A DNA stretch of 64,000 bases, taken from contig JARKIF010000022.1 of NCBI GenBank assembly GCA_029378245.1, positions 434,001 to 498,000 on the forward strand, read 5' to 3'. Positions 44,622-55,830 of this stretch are shown one piece after another. The stretch comes from Roridomyces roridus. Lineage: Eukaryota > Basidiomycota > Agaricomycetes > Agaricales > Mycenaceae. Position 1 is the first letter of the stretch, and every line of letters begins with the position of its first letter. The notes beneath the pieces are model-generated. The model had not been told where the DNA came from. It saw only the letters and a list, made by a program, of their open reading frames with translations, and did no database searches. Made by a program: the position numbers and the translations under genes.

Positions 44622-46607
44622 GGTCGTGGTAACGGTGAGAGCGCGGTAATGATACGCGATGGCGGCCGTGGGTGGTGATGGCGCTGGTGGTTATCAGTGG
44701 TTACGAATCCAGACAAATGTGCATGGCAATGTGAGCCTCAAGGCTCAGTGGAGCGAAAGAACAGCGAAGGGAGCAGAACACATGAGTAGATTGTAACAAT
44801 CGGTGATGCATCCCTTCTAGCTTCCACCTATCCTCCTCCCGCCGCCCACCCGCCGCCTCTGTCGAAGATTGAAGGTCCTTGATGTACGCAACGGATGCCT
44901 TCCCTCCCGCACCACAGTCCTCGTCGAGTGGGATGAACGCCGTCTTTCTCGGGCCAAACGACGACTAGCGTCGCGCCATCAAGTCGCCATGAGAATTTTC
45001 ACGCCGGGTTACCATGTCCGTCCACTCTCCCGTCGGTGCCCAGGGGAGGTGCTGGCGTGGGAGGTCGACATGACGCTACAGATCGAAGGGAGAGGGGAGA
45101 AGGTGCAAGTGTGCGATGAGGTGCAAGATGTAGTGGAGGGGATGCGCTGGAGACCCTTGCTGCGGACGCTCCTTACGTCGGAGAGGATAAAGCCCAGATC
45201 GCGGCCAATCCGACGCTACGGTACCCAATACAGACGGCCTGCAAAATTGATCGCGAAAGACGATAAGAGTGCAAGCACCATCATCTCATCGACAAGCCGC
45301 CCAGTATACTCCGCGAGCCAGCGACGACAGCCCAAGCCAACTCCTGCGATCCCCGCGATCTTCGTCTAGGTGGGTAGTGCTTAGTTGTACGAATAGACGC
45401 CGAGGGAGAGAGAGATTGGAATGCCGCTCGTGCAGTCCCAAACAAAGGCCGTTCAAGGGCCATGTCGACGATATGGAATTGCAAAACCGTGGTTCAATGC
45501 CACACCCTCATGATCTGCCAAGGCGGAGACGAGAGACGCACCAACAGGACCATCGCAGCGTCTTCGTCGCCGGTCTCAGTGGATTCACCAGCCTCGAGTC
45601 AAGTCGCCTGCGACGCAGTTAGAATATACGATTCAAGCGAGATACGAGTGAGCACGCACTCTGAGGATCGGGATTCGGCCGTCTCTTTGTGTAGAGAGGT
45701 TGATTGGCTTTGGAGACGATCGCAAGACGGGCCCGAGAGGCCATGCCACTGGGAGGGCCAGGGTGCATGAGCTTCAGAGGCAGGAGATCAACAGGAGATG
45801 GGAGAAGAAGACAAGCAGTTGATGGCTTTGATCCGCCGCGACAAACAAGCAACAACCGGCTTCTCTCTTGGCTTCCGCTCTCATGTCGGTGATCTCGCTG
45901 TTCAAGGGCTACCTCCTCCTGTCTCGGGCCTTTTGAATAAATAATCAGACTGGCATCTTGTAGACGACGGCGATGACGGGTGATCTCGGAGTACGTGGTG
46001 GAATGTGAATCTGACTGCGCTTTCTCTCAGCGCCCATCGGGCTGGCCCGACTGTGCGTCCTCCCGAAATTCACGCATCTATCCCTGACGGAGTGAGCCGC
46101 CGAGTCTAGGCTGTTTGTCTGACGATACTATGTATGCGTCATCATCAAATGGCACAATACACAGGTCTACACGCAATCCGCACGTCTTCCTGTGCAATGG
46201 GGCGCTCCGAGCCTCAATCTTCGGCAATGGCTTACTCATTGGTGTTTGCTGACGCGATCATTCGCGGCGTCCCGTTCTATAGAGGTTCTCCCCTCTATAA
46301 ATCCAGGACGCTACTTTGAGGACAGGATACCCCGTAGGCAGCAACTTTCCTCCAATGAAACCGGTGAGTCTGACTAACGAAGTGGATTATGAAGATCAAT
46401 GGAAGTATGCAGATTTCTACAAGGCTATACCCGGTCGTCATCGTTTAAGCAACAGCAATTATTCACCTGGAAGATCCACCCCAACGGTGCGACTCACCTT
46501 CCATGTCATACCAGCAAAGGTCGACTCAAAAAACACCTTTCCTTTGAGGTAACAAACCAGTCGGAAACGATAAATAGAGCCATTCTGTGAAGGACACGGT
46601 ACCACTC
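44622..46607. other. Poorly resolved 2 kb region
   Basis: On the minus strand at 45684-45744 a start MASRARLAIVSKANQPLYTK resembles the N-terminus of TRAPPC2L/Tca17-type trafficking subunits, and about 45450-45490 reads LQFHIVDMALE, but I could not assemble a continuous gene. A plus frame 44869-45369 has no recognisable motif. An 8-bp inverted repeat (TATAGAGG/CCTCTATA) lies near 46279-46300. Confidence 0.25.
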
Positions 46608-47358
46608 ATGGCGGAGACTTGGGCTTCACACAGTCAACACCCGCACCATAATGCCCCCCACGCTACCAAGAAGCGTCGGACCATAATCGCTTGCCTCACA
46701 TGTCGGAAGCGAAAATTACGGGTTGGTACAGAGTTTCTTTGCGCGTTCGTACTCAGGTCATTCTGCCCCTCTGCAGTGCATAACATTTGAACAACCCCCC
46801 ACAAATCCCTGTCAACGGTGTGCGCGGCTCAACCTCACCTGCGAGTACGTCTCTGTCAGTCTCGCAGATGCAGAGCCCAGCCAAGATCAAATTCCCGTAC
46901 AAGCACCCCGGGCAGGTTCCCTGGAATCAACTGCCGCTACCCCCACCTCCATTGACTTCAGCGCTGGCCATCACGGCGGTAACATCGCGCCCCCACTCCC
47001 CTACACGGCTCCTCCGCCCCCGGGTGCGCGACCTCGCTATTATGGACGGGCACTCCCACCTTTGGGCGCCTCTGGATCGTCGAACCCGGCGATGGAGTTC
47101 GGTACGGGCCATCCCGATCCGCAATTCCTCGGCCTTGACGTGAACACGGGGACCGGGCAGTTCAACCCGGCGGACGCTTCGGGTTATCCTCCGACGGTTG
47201 GCTACGGCATGCAACCCGATGTCCATGGTAGCTATCCACATTCAAGCGGACCTTGGGCTCCAGGAGCTCACGGGCCATCTGGTTCCGAGGTATTCGAACC
47301 TGAAGAAGAGGATGGTTCAGGATATTACGCGTACGCACCATTCTTCCGCTGGAGTTGA
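46608..47358 (+). CDS. Zn2Cys6 (Gal4-type) transcription factor, short
   Basis: Nuclear DNA-binding regulator, 231 residues. Exons 46608-46721 and 46777-47358 join inside the zinc cluster: ACLTCRKRKLR then C-ITFEQPPTNP-CQRCARLNLTCEY, giving the six-Cys pattern C-x2-C-x6-C-x10-C-x2-C-x6-C. The N-terminus is short (MAETWASHSQHPHHNAPHATKKRR, basic). The rest is a proline/glycine-rich low-complexity tail (PPPPGARPRYYGRALPPLG, SGPWAPGAHGPSGSEVFEPEEEDG) with an acidic end. No fungal middle-homology domain is present. An ATAAATA lies about 37 bp before the ATG. Targets are unknown. Confidence 0.85.
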
Positions 47359-48016
47359 GAAGTTCGTTTTCTTACAATGACAATTTCAGAGATTGGACAG
47401 AGGGTTCTTTCTAATGCACAGCAAGCACGCAGAGTAGACAACCTATCTTACAGAATCTATATAATATTCGCGCCCAGGCTGCGATCCCTCAATCGGAGAA
47501 TGGAACGTCACCGAAAATTAAGGCTGTCATTATATATTCAACCCCGAATTTTGAATACCTTGCCCGGCTTTGAGCATCACCGTCCGAGGTTTCTGGGGTG
47601 TTCATATCTTGCCGTCGGTGTCCCGATCTCTCGAGCGTAAACTTGAATCATCTGAGTACTGCCCTCATGTCTTTCCTCTTGACCACCTCCGCAGACATCT
47701 GGGGTGGGTGGGTGTCTGGCATGTATACTGCAATGTAAGAGTTCCCTCTGCACTCGAGCTCCTAAATGAAATGGAGTCTTTCTGAGGATTCCTCAATACT
47801 CAACGTATGTTTCCAGGCCGCAATCAGTCAAGATCAACGATTATAGTCCCAGGGTATATGTCTATCATAACAAAAGAGCGAAGGACATTCGAAACGAGCG
47901 GTACGGAATTCCCAATCGAAAAACCCCTCTGCCTGCAACAGGCATTCCATATTCACTACCCATCTATGTCGGCACAGGCACGCAAGTGAACGTCTGTGTG
48001 TCGTTCAGATGCCGAG
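47359..48016. other. Intergenic, no gene seen
   Basis: Convergent spacer between the zinc-cluster gene and the secreted protein gene; only short frames without motifs. Confidence 0.4.
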
Positions 48017-49041
48017 TCAAGAAGGTGAGAGAGAGATGCGCACCACACGGTCGGGATTCAAGTCAAAATCCGGCGACTGAAGAAAGATCTCTCCGCTTAT
48101 AAGGAACACATCTAGAAATCTGTTACCCCAAATCCACGCGGGAGGCGTGGAAAGCTCACTATACGTGAAATACACGTTCAAATACGCCGGGACGCGGTCT
48201 CCGTTGCTGTTGATCCAGGTCGCCGTGAGCGCACCGGTGTGGGGATCATAACTCCACAGAGCGGTCTCGACGCCAACACCGGGCATCCCAATAGAGTCCG
48301 CGTACGAATTTCCGGCGGTGGTCGATGGGGGACCCTCAGGGACTTGATTGGATTTTCCCAGGTACGCATAACTGGGAGGGAGGTGAATGTTTGGCATGGA
48401 AAAGCATCAGCCACGATTACTACGCACTTGGGGTAGTCGGAAGCGAAATCATTGCCGTTGGATCCGTCGCCAATGATAGCCGCCATGTACTGGTAGTTGG
48501 CCCAACTCGGCGTCGACGCGAGGATGGGGAACAGGGTCGTCGAGCCCGGGGTGTAGGAAAAGGTCACGGTCATCGAACCACTCTGGGAGTCCTGGAGGCC
48601 GTAGAACTGTCCCCACGAGCCCAGATCGCTCGTGAGGAACCCGCCGATCTGGATATTAGGATCGAGAGGTTGAACGTGGATGTTGCAGGTGACCCTACAG
48701 ACGCGTGAGCAGAATATTGTATGGATACAGGGACACGTACGGAACAGGGGCCACAGACGAAGGCGTGGATTGGCGGGGGAAATTGCCTGTCAGGGGTCAG
48801 TACATAATCTGGCACAAAGGGATGATGACGCACTGTGGCGCCTGGGCTTAAGAAGAGGAAGGCCACGCGCAAGACGTTGCGCGTTAGTCAACACGCCGTC
48901 TAGAGCCTGTGGTGCCCGGGCAGATAATTGGGAAGTCCGTTTGTTGGCGTTGAAGCCTGGTTTCACAGTGCGTGTGATCTCGGCAGCGTCGGAAGTGTAG
49001 AATGCGGCCAGACAGAGTGTGTATAACAAAGAGAGGCACAT
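48017..49041 (-). CDS. Secreted protein of an agaricomycete family, function unknown
   Basis: 291 residues, four exons: 48834-49041, 48741-48786, 48428-48694, 48017-48371 (all phases agree). Signal peptide MCLSLLYTLCLAAFYTSDA, then a pro-like segment LTNAQRLARGLPLLKPRRH typical of a mushroom secreted family, followed by VTCNIHVQPLDPNIQIGGFLTSDLGSWGQFYGL, GSMTVTFSYTPGSTTLFPI, and GNSYADSIGMPGVGVETALWSYDPHTGALTATWINSNGD. The beta-rich C-terminal part looks lectin- or jelly-roll-like, by eye only. It starts 10 bp from the divergent LINE frame. Confidence 0.65.
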
Positions 49042-49050
49042 CGGAAGGGA

Positions 49051-51391
49051 ATGTCGATCCGGGATGGCGCTGGAGCGCTGACGCCTGTCTCATATATGAC
49101 GGATAACAGGAGTTCGATCGGACGAGGGCAGCGGACACATACCGTGGAAGACATGGCGTGGGTGAAAATCCAAATACGCAAGAAGGGGCTGGACAGTGCA
49201 TCCGGAGAAGATACAATCCTGTATTCCGAAATTCTGCAAATTCCCAACGAAGCGCTGGTGGAACTGTGCAACGAATGCATAGCACGCAAAGACGGGCCCT
49301 CGACATGGTTCAAGTCTATCGTGATCGCTCTACTCAAGGCAGGGAAGCTCAAGACCGATCCCAACAGCTACAGACTGATTGCACTCGAGAGCTGTGTCTT
49401 GAAAATCCTAACGCTACTCATTCACAAGCGCATCACCGAATGGGCTACCTCCCGAGGACTTATTCCTGACTTCCAAAATGGCTTCCGAGAAGGATATCGA
49501 ACGAATAATAATCCCTTCATCTTACGCTGTGTCAAGGAATGGGCTCGGGCACAGGGGCGCACCCTCTTCGTTGCCGCAGTGGACGCAACAAACGCTTTCC
49601 CGTCTACAGACCACCCGACGCTATGGCTGAAGCTCGTGCGCATGGGAATGGGAGGTGCAATATTCGATTGGCTGCGCATGCTATACACAAGGATGGAATA
49701 CTTCGTCCGACACGGGGACCAGGACTCGGAGAAGTTCAAGGCCTTTATCGGACTATTAACTGGGGATCCAGCGTCACCTGTTCTGTGGAATCTCTTCATG
49801 GCCGACTTGACCATTCTTGAGGATCCTGACGACCCAGTTCTATCCAGTGTACGGATGGCACTACTAGCGCAAGCGGATGATGTTCTACTCATCTCCCTAA
49901 GCGCGCGGGGCCTCCAGCGCAGACTCAACGAATTCGCCGCGTGGTGCTCGAAGAATTTCATTCTTGTCAACATGGTCAAGACAGTAATTATAATCTTCGG
50001 ACCTTCACCCAATGGCCTCCAATTCCAGCTAGGTGCCAATCTACTCAGCATCGTGGACGAGGAAAAATATGTTGGCCTCAATATCAGGTCAGACACGCGA
50101 AACATGTTTGCCGCCCATTACAAGTCCAAAGCAAGTACCGCGAGATTCTGCGTACATAGAATTATGGGCATTGAAGACTCGGCTGGTCGCTTAAACCCCA
50201 AGCAATTCAACACCCTCCTCATGGGTCAAGTAGATCCTCACCTCGTCCATGGCTGTGAAGTGTCGCCGGATAGTGAGGATATCCATGTGAAGGAACTTTG
50301 CTCAATACAGGTTGACTTTTTGCGACAGTCTCTCAATGTCCATTCCCATTCTATTGTCGTGGGTCTCTTCACGGAAACTGGGATCATGCCCCTTCGAATT
50401 AGACGCTTTCTGCTCTTGCTCGGATACTTGAGATACCTTCTTTCCCGGACACTCCCCCACTTGGCTCGCGTTGCGTTGGATAGCTCCATCGAACTTGCGG
50501 CACACGGGAAGAAATCATGGGTTGCAGATGTTCTCATAGCAGCAAGAAAGTTACCATTTGAGTGCCCGGCGCTGGATTTCTCCTCAATCACCGTGACGAG
50601 TGTGGAGATCTACCGCAAAGATGTCGAAAAATGTGCACTTCAATGGCTGCAGATGCAAGTCGACTCAAGTGATAAACTTTATCTGCTGCACGGACGACGT
50701 GAACCTCAGAAGGACCAGCCGCCCGCTCTCAAAACTTTGTTCTTGAGGCACTATCTGTTCATGGTAAAGACGCAGAAGCATAGAGAGGCAATTACGTCCA
50801 TCCTGCTTTCAACCCATCGTCTTGCCTTGGAACTCTGGCGGTACAACGACCATGCACATAAACCAGTCCCGCGAAATGAACGCGTCTGCCGCTTCTGCCC
50901 CACAAATGTTGAAAGCCCAGAGCATGCACTGATCGACTGTCGAGGATCTACCACGGTCGTTCAATTGCGAGCTACGTTCCTGGCAAAATTATTCAACACT
51001 GTACCGAAGCTGCAAATAAAGATGGCTGAACTTGAGAGTGTCGAGTTCTTGAAAGCCATTATATATGAACGCGCGACAATTGTACTGGTAGCCAAATATG
51101 TGCATGAGGTCCTGGAGGAATTCTACGCTGTCCCTCACCCTCGCCCATGAAGTTTATCCCTTGTTCTTTCGAAGATGCTGACTCTGGTTCAACGACTTAC
51201 CTTTTTTCGTAGTCTAGGTTCTACCGTGGGGCATGGGTCTTCTCATGGGGTCTGCGCTTAGGGCTTAGAGTGCGGAGGGAGGTCCTGGGACGAAGGTGTA
51301 TTTGACTTGCTTTGTACACTGGGATAATCCCAGGAAACCGGCGTTCGATAAGCGGACCGTGCCGTGTAATCTATCCTATCCTATCCTATCC
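49051..51391 (+). mobile_element. 5'-truncated non-LTR retrotransposon (LINE) with reverse transcriptase
   Basis: One open frame of 699 codons (49051-51150). RT blocks are in order: VIALLKAGKLKTDPNSYRLIALES, LIPDFQNGFREGYRTNNN, LFVAAVDATNAFPSTDH (motif A, D present), LTGDPASPVLWNLFM (motif B), LLAQADDVLLIS (motif C, ADD box), and a C-terminal Cys-His knuckle CRFCPTNVESPEHALIDC. I know this lineage as abundant in mushroom genomes. No AP-endonuclease domain precedes it, so it is 5'-truncated, and the first 30 or so codons may be flank. The 3' end is the repeat (CTATC)4 at 51371-51390. The frame is intact, hence the insertion is young. Confidence 0.85.
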
Positions 51392-53019
51392 TTCGCGCAT
51401 CTTACGGAATGCCACAGGATCATAATCATGCCCATCGCGAATCAACTGGCCCACTCGATCGAACAACACCTGCAATTGTGCGTCCGACAAATTCAACCCT
51501 TCTCCACGCTCGTCAATCTCCAACACTGCAAGTTTCGAGCCAGCCGCAATTCGGGCATCGACCAGCCTCTCGAGCGCATCCCACAATCCCGCGACTGGAT
51601 CTTCCTCGCTGCCCCTCTCCCTCCACACGTACGCGCGCATATGGATGTGACGGAGATGAGGCAGAAAACCGTCGCTCGGGGCAGACGTGGATGTCTGCGG
51701 CGTTTGCGTGAGGGCCCTCAGCGCGTCGAACATCGTCACCACACCGGGACCCTTTCCCGCAAAGGAATAAATCATCTCCAGAGCGGGGAGTAGCGCAAAC
51801 GCAGCTTTCCACGACGTTACGCTGAAATTCGTAGCGCCGCTGGTGTCAAAATGCGTTATGGCGGTGTATGGAAGCGTCTTGAAAACTTTGTTGAGGATTT
51901 GGCGGAGTGCATTGCTCGTCTGCGGATGCGTGTTGACCGTGAACGAGGCACTCTGCTCGTCGCTGAGAGGATCGGGGAGGGTCGTGGCAGTGAGAGCACT
52001 GATTCGGAGGTGTGTCCCTGGGGGTGTGCCCGTCGCCTTGGAATCCAGTTGGAGGCAACGAATGGCGGGTGAGGCGGGTTGTCGAATATGCTTCCGGACC
52101 AGGACTAGGAGCTCGCCGATATCACGCCCTGTGTCTATACCCAGCCCGTAAACAGCGAGTCGAGTAGTGGGAGGAATGACAAGATGCCGCAGAAGCTCGG
52201 TACAGAGCTCGACTGGCTCGCGAATCCACACAAACTCCAGTAGGGGCAGGGTCACCGCGGGGCGCGTTGCAATGAACATCCCCGAAGTGAGGACCAGATT
52301 CAGTTTCAGGTCTGTCAAAGCCGGCGAGGCTTCCAGCACACTGAGGATACTGAGCGGCGGCTGCACCGTGTCGGGGGCGGACTCGAGAGAGAGTTTGGTC
52401 AACCCACAGAGTAGGCTCCAATTGAGAGGCGCCTGCCTCAAATCCAATTCGATGAGATGAGGCGCGCGCCCATCAAACAAGGCGTCGGGAAGTGCGTTCG
52501 GCGAATCTTCCGGGATGACGTCCCATTTGTACGTCGAGTCGAGTTTCACGTTACGGAGGAGAGGAAGTTGATGGGTCGACAGTGAGTGGGTGAACTGTAT
52601 AACGTACATGGCCTCGCCCGAGATCTCCAAGTCACGGATTCGCTCGGCATGCTGCAGAAGAGTATGAGGATCGAAGTCGGCGTTGATTGACTTTACGTCG
52701 AGCGTCAGAGGTGCAGCGCCAGAGCGATCCAGTTGTGTGATAATTTGCTGCATACTTTTGAAGTTGTAGGAGGAAAGGGATTCCTTTACGAAGCTCCACA
52801 GCCATTGTTCGGCGACAGCAATATCGTGCCATCGCCGGCAAACGAGCATGACCTTCGTCCACTTGAGATCAAAGGGAGGACGGTCGAGGAAGGCGTAGAA
52901 GCGGAAGATCTTAGCGATGAGCTCGTTTGGAAGCGCGGAGATGGCGCTGAGCGCGTTAACCTGCGCCTTCAAGATAGATATCTGTGCGTAGTGAAAGGCG
53001 ATGACCCGGTTCAGTTCGT
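51386..53019 (-). CDS. F-box protein
   Basis: Probable SCF ubiquitin-ligase substrate adaptor. It reads RDELNRVIAFHYAQISILKAQVNALSAISALPNELIAKIFRFYAF, then VMLVCRRWHDIAVAEQWLW, the F-box-like core of the large agaricomycete family, followed by a leucine-rich C-terminal half ending DYDPVAFRKMREG. An acceptor at about 53019 indicates an upstream exon with the start codon; I could not fix it. The stop codon (TAG, 51386-51388) lies inside the (CTATC)n tail of the LINE, so the native C-terminus has been replaced or closely trimmed. Confidence 0.75.
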
Positions 53020-53293
53020 CCCTGTGTGTTGCAATTGAATGCCTAAGATGTGTTTGATAAGTGGGAGTCTCATGCGGAGACAGAATGGGCCCACGGAGGA
53101 GAGTCGGCGGACGTCGTGGTCATGAGAGAAAGACAGAGGTGTGACTGTCACTGTGACGTGTCTCTGATCACCACTGTCACTGATGCAACTTGGAGTATCT
53201 GGCAGGGAATCCAGGGATCTGCAAGCGTTCGAAACGGGCTCAAAGAATATCTGTACTTGTATCATTTACATAAAGACGCATGCAGCTGCATGG

Positions 53294-54230
53294 TCAGCGC
53301 GAAAGCTGCCTATCAACCTGTGCAACAATCGCCCGCCCCGCCGCACTATCCAACATCGCAGCATAATCAGACGGAAGCTCCCCAATGGATTCACGAACAG
53401 TGTTGATGAACCAGATATTTCGCCGCAGCTCCTCGCGCAGGCTGGCATGGCGTGCAACGGGCGCCAGGAACCAGACATTTTCCCATCCCTCCAGCCGCAG
53501 CCGCAGCCACCGCGTCTCGCTGACAAAGGTGCATTGCTCGAGTGTTGGAGAGATTTCTCCCCACCGCCGCACCAACCGAAACTCTTCCTCCATGTCCTCT
53601 GCTAGATCGCGCCACTCTGCCTCCGGGTCGATCTCGTAAAACCGGATTTCTTGGAGACATGGGAGGTGCGTCAGAGTTGTCTCTACGCAAGCAACAACTG
53701 TCTGGATAAACACATACTGAGTATCACCAGTGAAGGACAGTTGACATGGAACTGACCTTGACATCGCCCAGATCGTATATCGTACCGAAGTTGTCGAAGG
53801 AGATCGATTGGACTTTGGGATTATTGGCGGCGATTGCATTCAAGAGCGCCGGATCCCAGAACCCTATCATATTGTAGACGGAGACGAGGCCACCGCCGGA
53901 CTTTGAGATCGCATCGTAGACTGCCGAAGCCGCAGGCTTGCCTTCGGGACCCCAGTGCAGTCTAATATGCAACAGCCGGGAGGTGACGATGGCTTCCGCG
54001 ATAGTGGGCGGTCCGTCAAAAAAGTACAGATTGGGGAATGCGAGCGGAGGAAAGGGTGCTTTAAAATCCCCTGCATCCGGCTTGAGATTTCGAACTATGA
54101 GTTTCTCAAGACCTGGATGAAACTGGATGAAATCCAGGGCGTCAGTGCAAGTCGGCATCACTGCACCACGCAGCTGCGAAAAGCGCATATCGGCGAGAAG
54201 ATGGAATACGTCGATAGAGAAGGGAACTTC
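53294..54230 (-). pseudogene. F-box/LRR-type protein, 5'-truncated
   Basis: Two exons: one reads VFHLLADMRFSQLRGAVMPTCTDALDFIQFHPGLEKLIVRN ... FDNFGTIYDLGDVK (to about 53759); after an intron TVVACVETTLTHLPCLQEIRFYEIDPEAEWRDL ... NVWFLAPVARHASLREELRRNIWFINTVRE ends QVDRQLSR at 53294. This is the C-terminal half of the same broad family as the previous gene. The N-terminal half with the F-box is missing because the broken LINE begins at about 54275. Confidence 0.6.
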
Positions 54231-54274
54231 GAGTCCAGTGACATGGTCGACCTAGTCATGATCTCAAAGGTATG

Positions 54275-55830
54275 ATAACAGAGCATGGACAACATTGCAC
54301 ACGTTTCGTTGAAGGTGACCTAGACCATCAGATACACACATGGAAGGTGCAACTGCACTTGATTATTCACAATGAAACAATCCCACTGGAAGAGAGAAAC
54401 ATGTCCGCCTACTTACTGGTAGGGCTCCGACCCGGCCGTTGACGGCAACGGCCGTCGCTCTGACGGCCGTCATGGGAAGTCTGACGGGCCCCACCCGGCC
54501 GTCAGACCATGTTGCGAGGCCTCAAAACGGCCGGGTGGTACCCGTCAGACCCGTCACGGCCGTCACGACGGGTTAGAGCGGTGACAGCCTGTGCCTCCAG
54601 CTAAATCGACCATCAGATTGATGTGAATGTGATGCCGAAGTCAAAATTACGGATTGGTACTCGGGAAGCCTCCAGAAGCGCAGTAGTGGGCCATCGGAAG
54701 ATTGCCGATGACCCAGGTGCGCTACCCCTGGAGCATCAAGTGATGATGACAGCTCGGCATGGGTAGTTAGCCGAGGACCCGTCACCACCCGTCATCGCCC
54801 GTCGACGGCCGGGAACGGGTACCCCGTCAGCCAAGGAACCGGACCCGGACCCGGCCGTCAAAATTGTGCCTTCAGAGGGCTGTACGGCCGGGCCGGCACC
54901 CGTCGTGACGGCTCGTTGACCCGTCATTTTGACGGTCGGGTCGGAGCCCTACTTACTGGACAGTAAGATCCAGAGTGCAGTTGATGAGTGTGCAGCTAAG
55001 AAGAGGGAGCTCCGTGAAGCTCGATTCCAAATTGAGGGTGAATCTCTCCAAACGAAGAACTGGACAAAGTCTTCACATGGCTACAAGCCGAAAGAATCAA
55101 TATTCGAGTTTCGAAAGAACAATCAGGCAGAGCCACGTGCACAGTATGAGACAAGCTCCAAGTCAATGGCAGAACTGGCCCGAAACTACCATGAAACATT
55201 ACAAGAAAAGGACAAACCAGATGCATATGATCAAGTCTTTGCAACAAATGTAACATTAAACTCGTGTGATGTGCACCTGTCAGAAGATGAGTTTAAAAAG
55301 ATAGATACCGAGTTCACTGAGGACAGTGTCCGTGAAGCTCTGAGACTTTCCAATAATGGAAAGGCAGCTGGGATGGATGGCATCCCCTATGAATTCTACA
55401 AGATGTTAGACCTGAAATACCGTCGCAGCACCGACAATGGCAAAAAGGTTTTCAATGTGATTGGCTTCCTACAGAAGCTCTATAGTGATATAGAAACCTT
55501 TGGACTCAACGAAGGATCATCTTTCCACCTTGGATGGATGTGCCCAATATACAAAAAAGGCGACAAAGCATTTGTTTCAAACTACCGCCCCATAACCTGC
55601 CTGAATACAGACTACAAATTAATGACCAAAATCTACTCCCTACGGCTGATGACTGTGGCAGGTTCCCTTGTACATCCTGACCAAGCTGGCTTCATGAAGG
55701 GCCGAAGAATTGAGGACCAGGTGAAATTAGCCAAATTCCTTCTTGACTATGCGGATGCCACTGATGAGCAAGGGATTCTAGTCTCACTGGACCAAGAAAA
55801 AGCATATGACAAAATTGACCACAACTCAGG
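54275..55830 (+). mobile_element. Second LINE, truncated, split by a MITE
   Basis: Skipping the MITE, the frame reads DLDHQIHTWKVQLHLIIHNETIPLEERNMSAYLLDSKIQSAVDECAAKK, then SNNGKAAGMDGIPYEFYK, GWMCPIYKKGDKAFVSNYRPITCLNTDYKLM, PDQAGFMKGRRIEDQ and SLDQEKAYDKIDH (RT motif A). After KIDH the text becomes unrelated (about 55829), so motif B and the catalytic ADD box are absent. It is a different clade from the 49-51 kb LINE (GMDGIPYEFYK-type). It cannot be functional. Confidence 0.8.
54420..54951. mobile_element. hAT-type MITE, 532 bp, TIR TAGGGCTCCGACCCG
   Basis: The termini TAGGGCTCCGACCCG and CGGGTCGGAGCCCTA, with the exact 8-bp duplication CTTACTGG (54412-54419, 54952-54959). The arms consist of GACGG/CCGTC units. 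Removing the element and one duplication restores the LINE frame (SAYLLDSKIQ), which proves insertion after the LINE. Confidence 0.92.

Noticed and set aside
45684..45744. TRAPPC2L/Tca17 gene
   Set aside because: Only about 20 N-terminal residues resemble the family and no downstream exons could be joined; mentioned but not called.
49422..50105. 227-codon minus ORF
   Set aside because: Exact antisense of the LINE reverse transcriptase.
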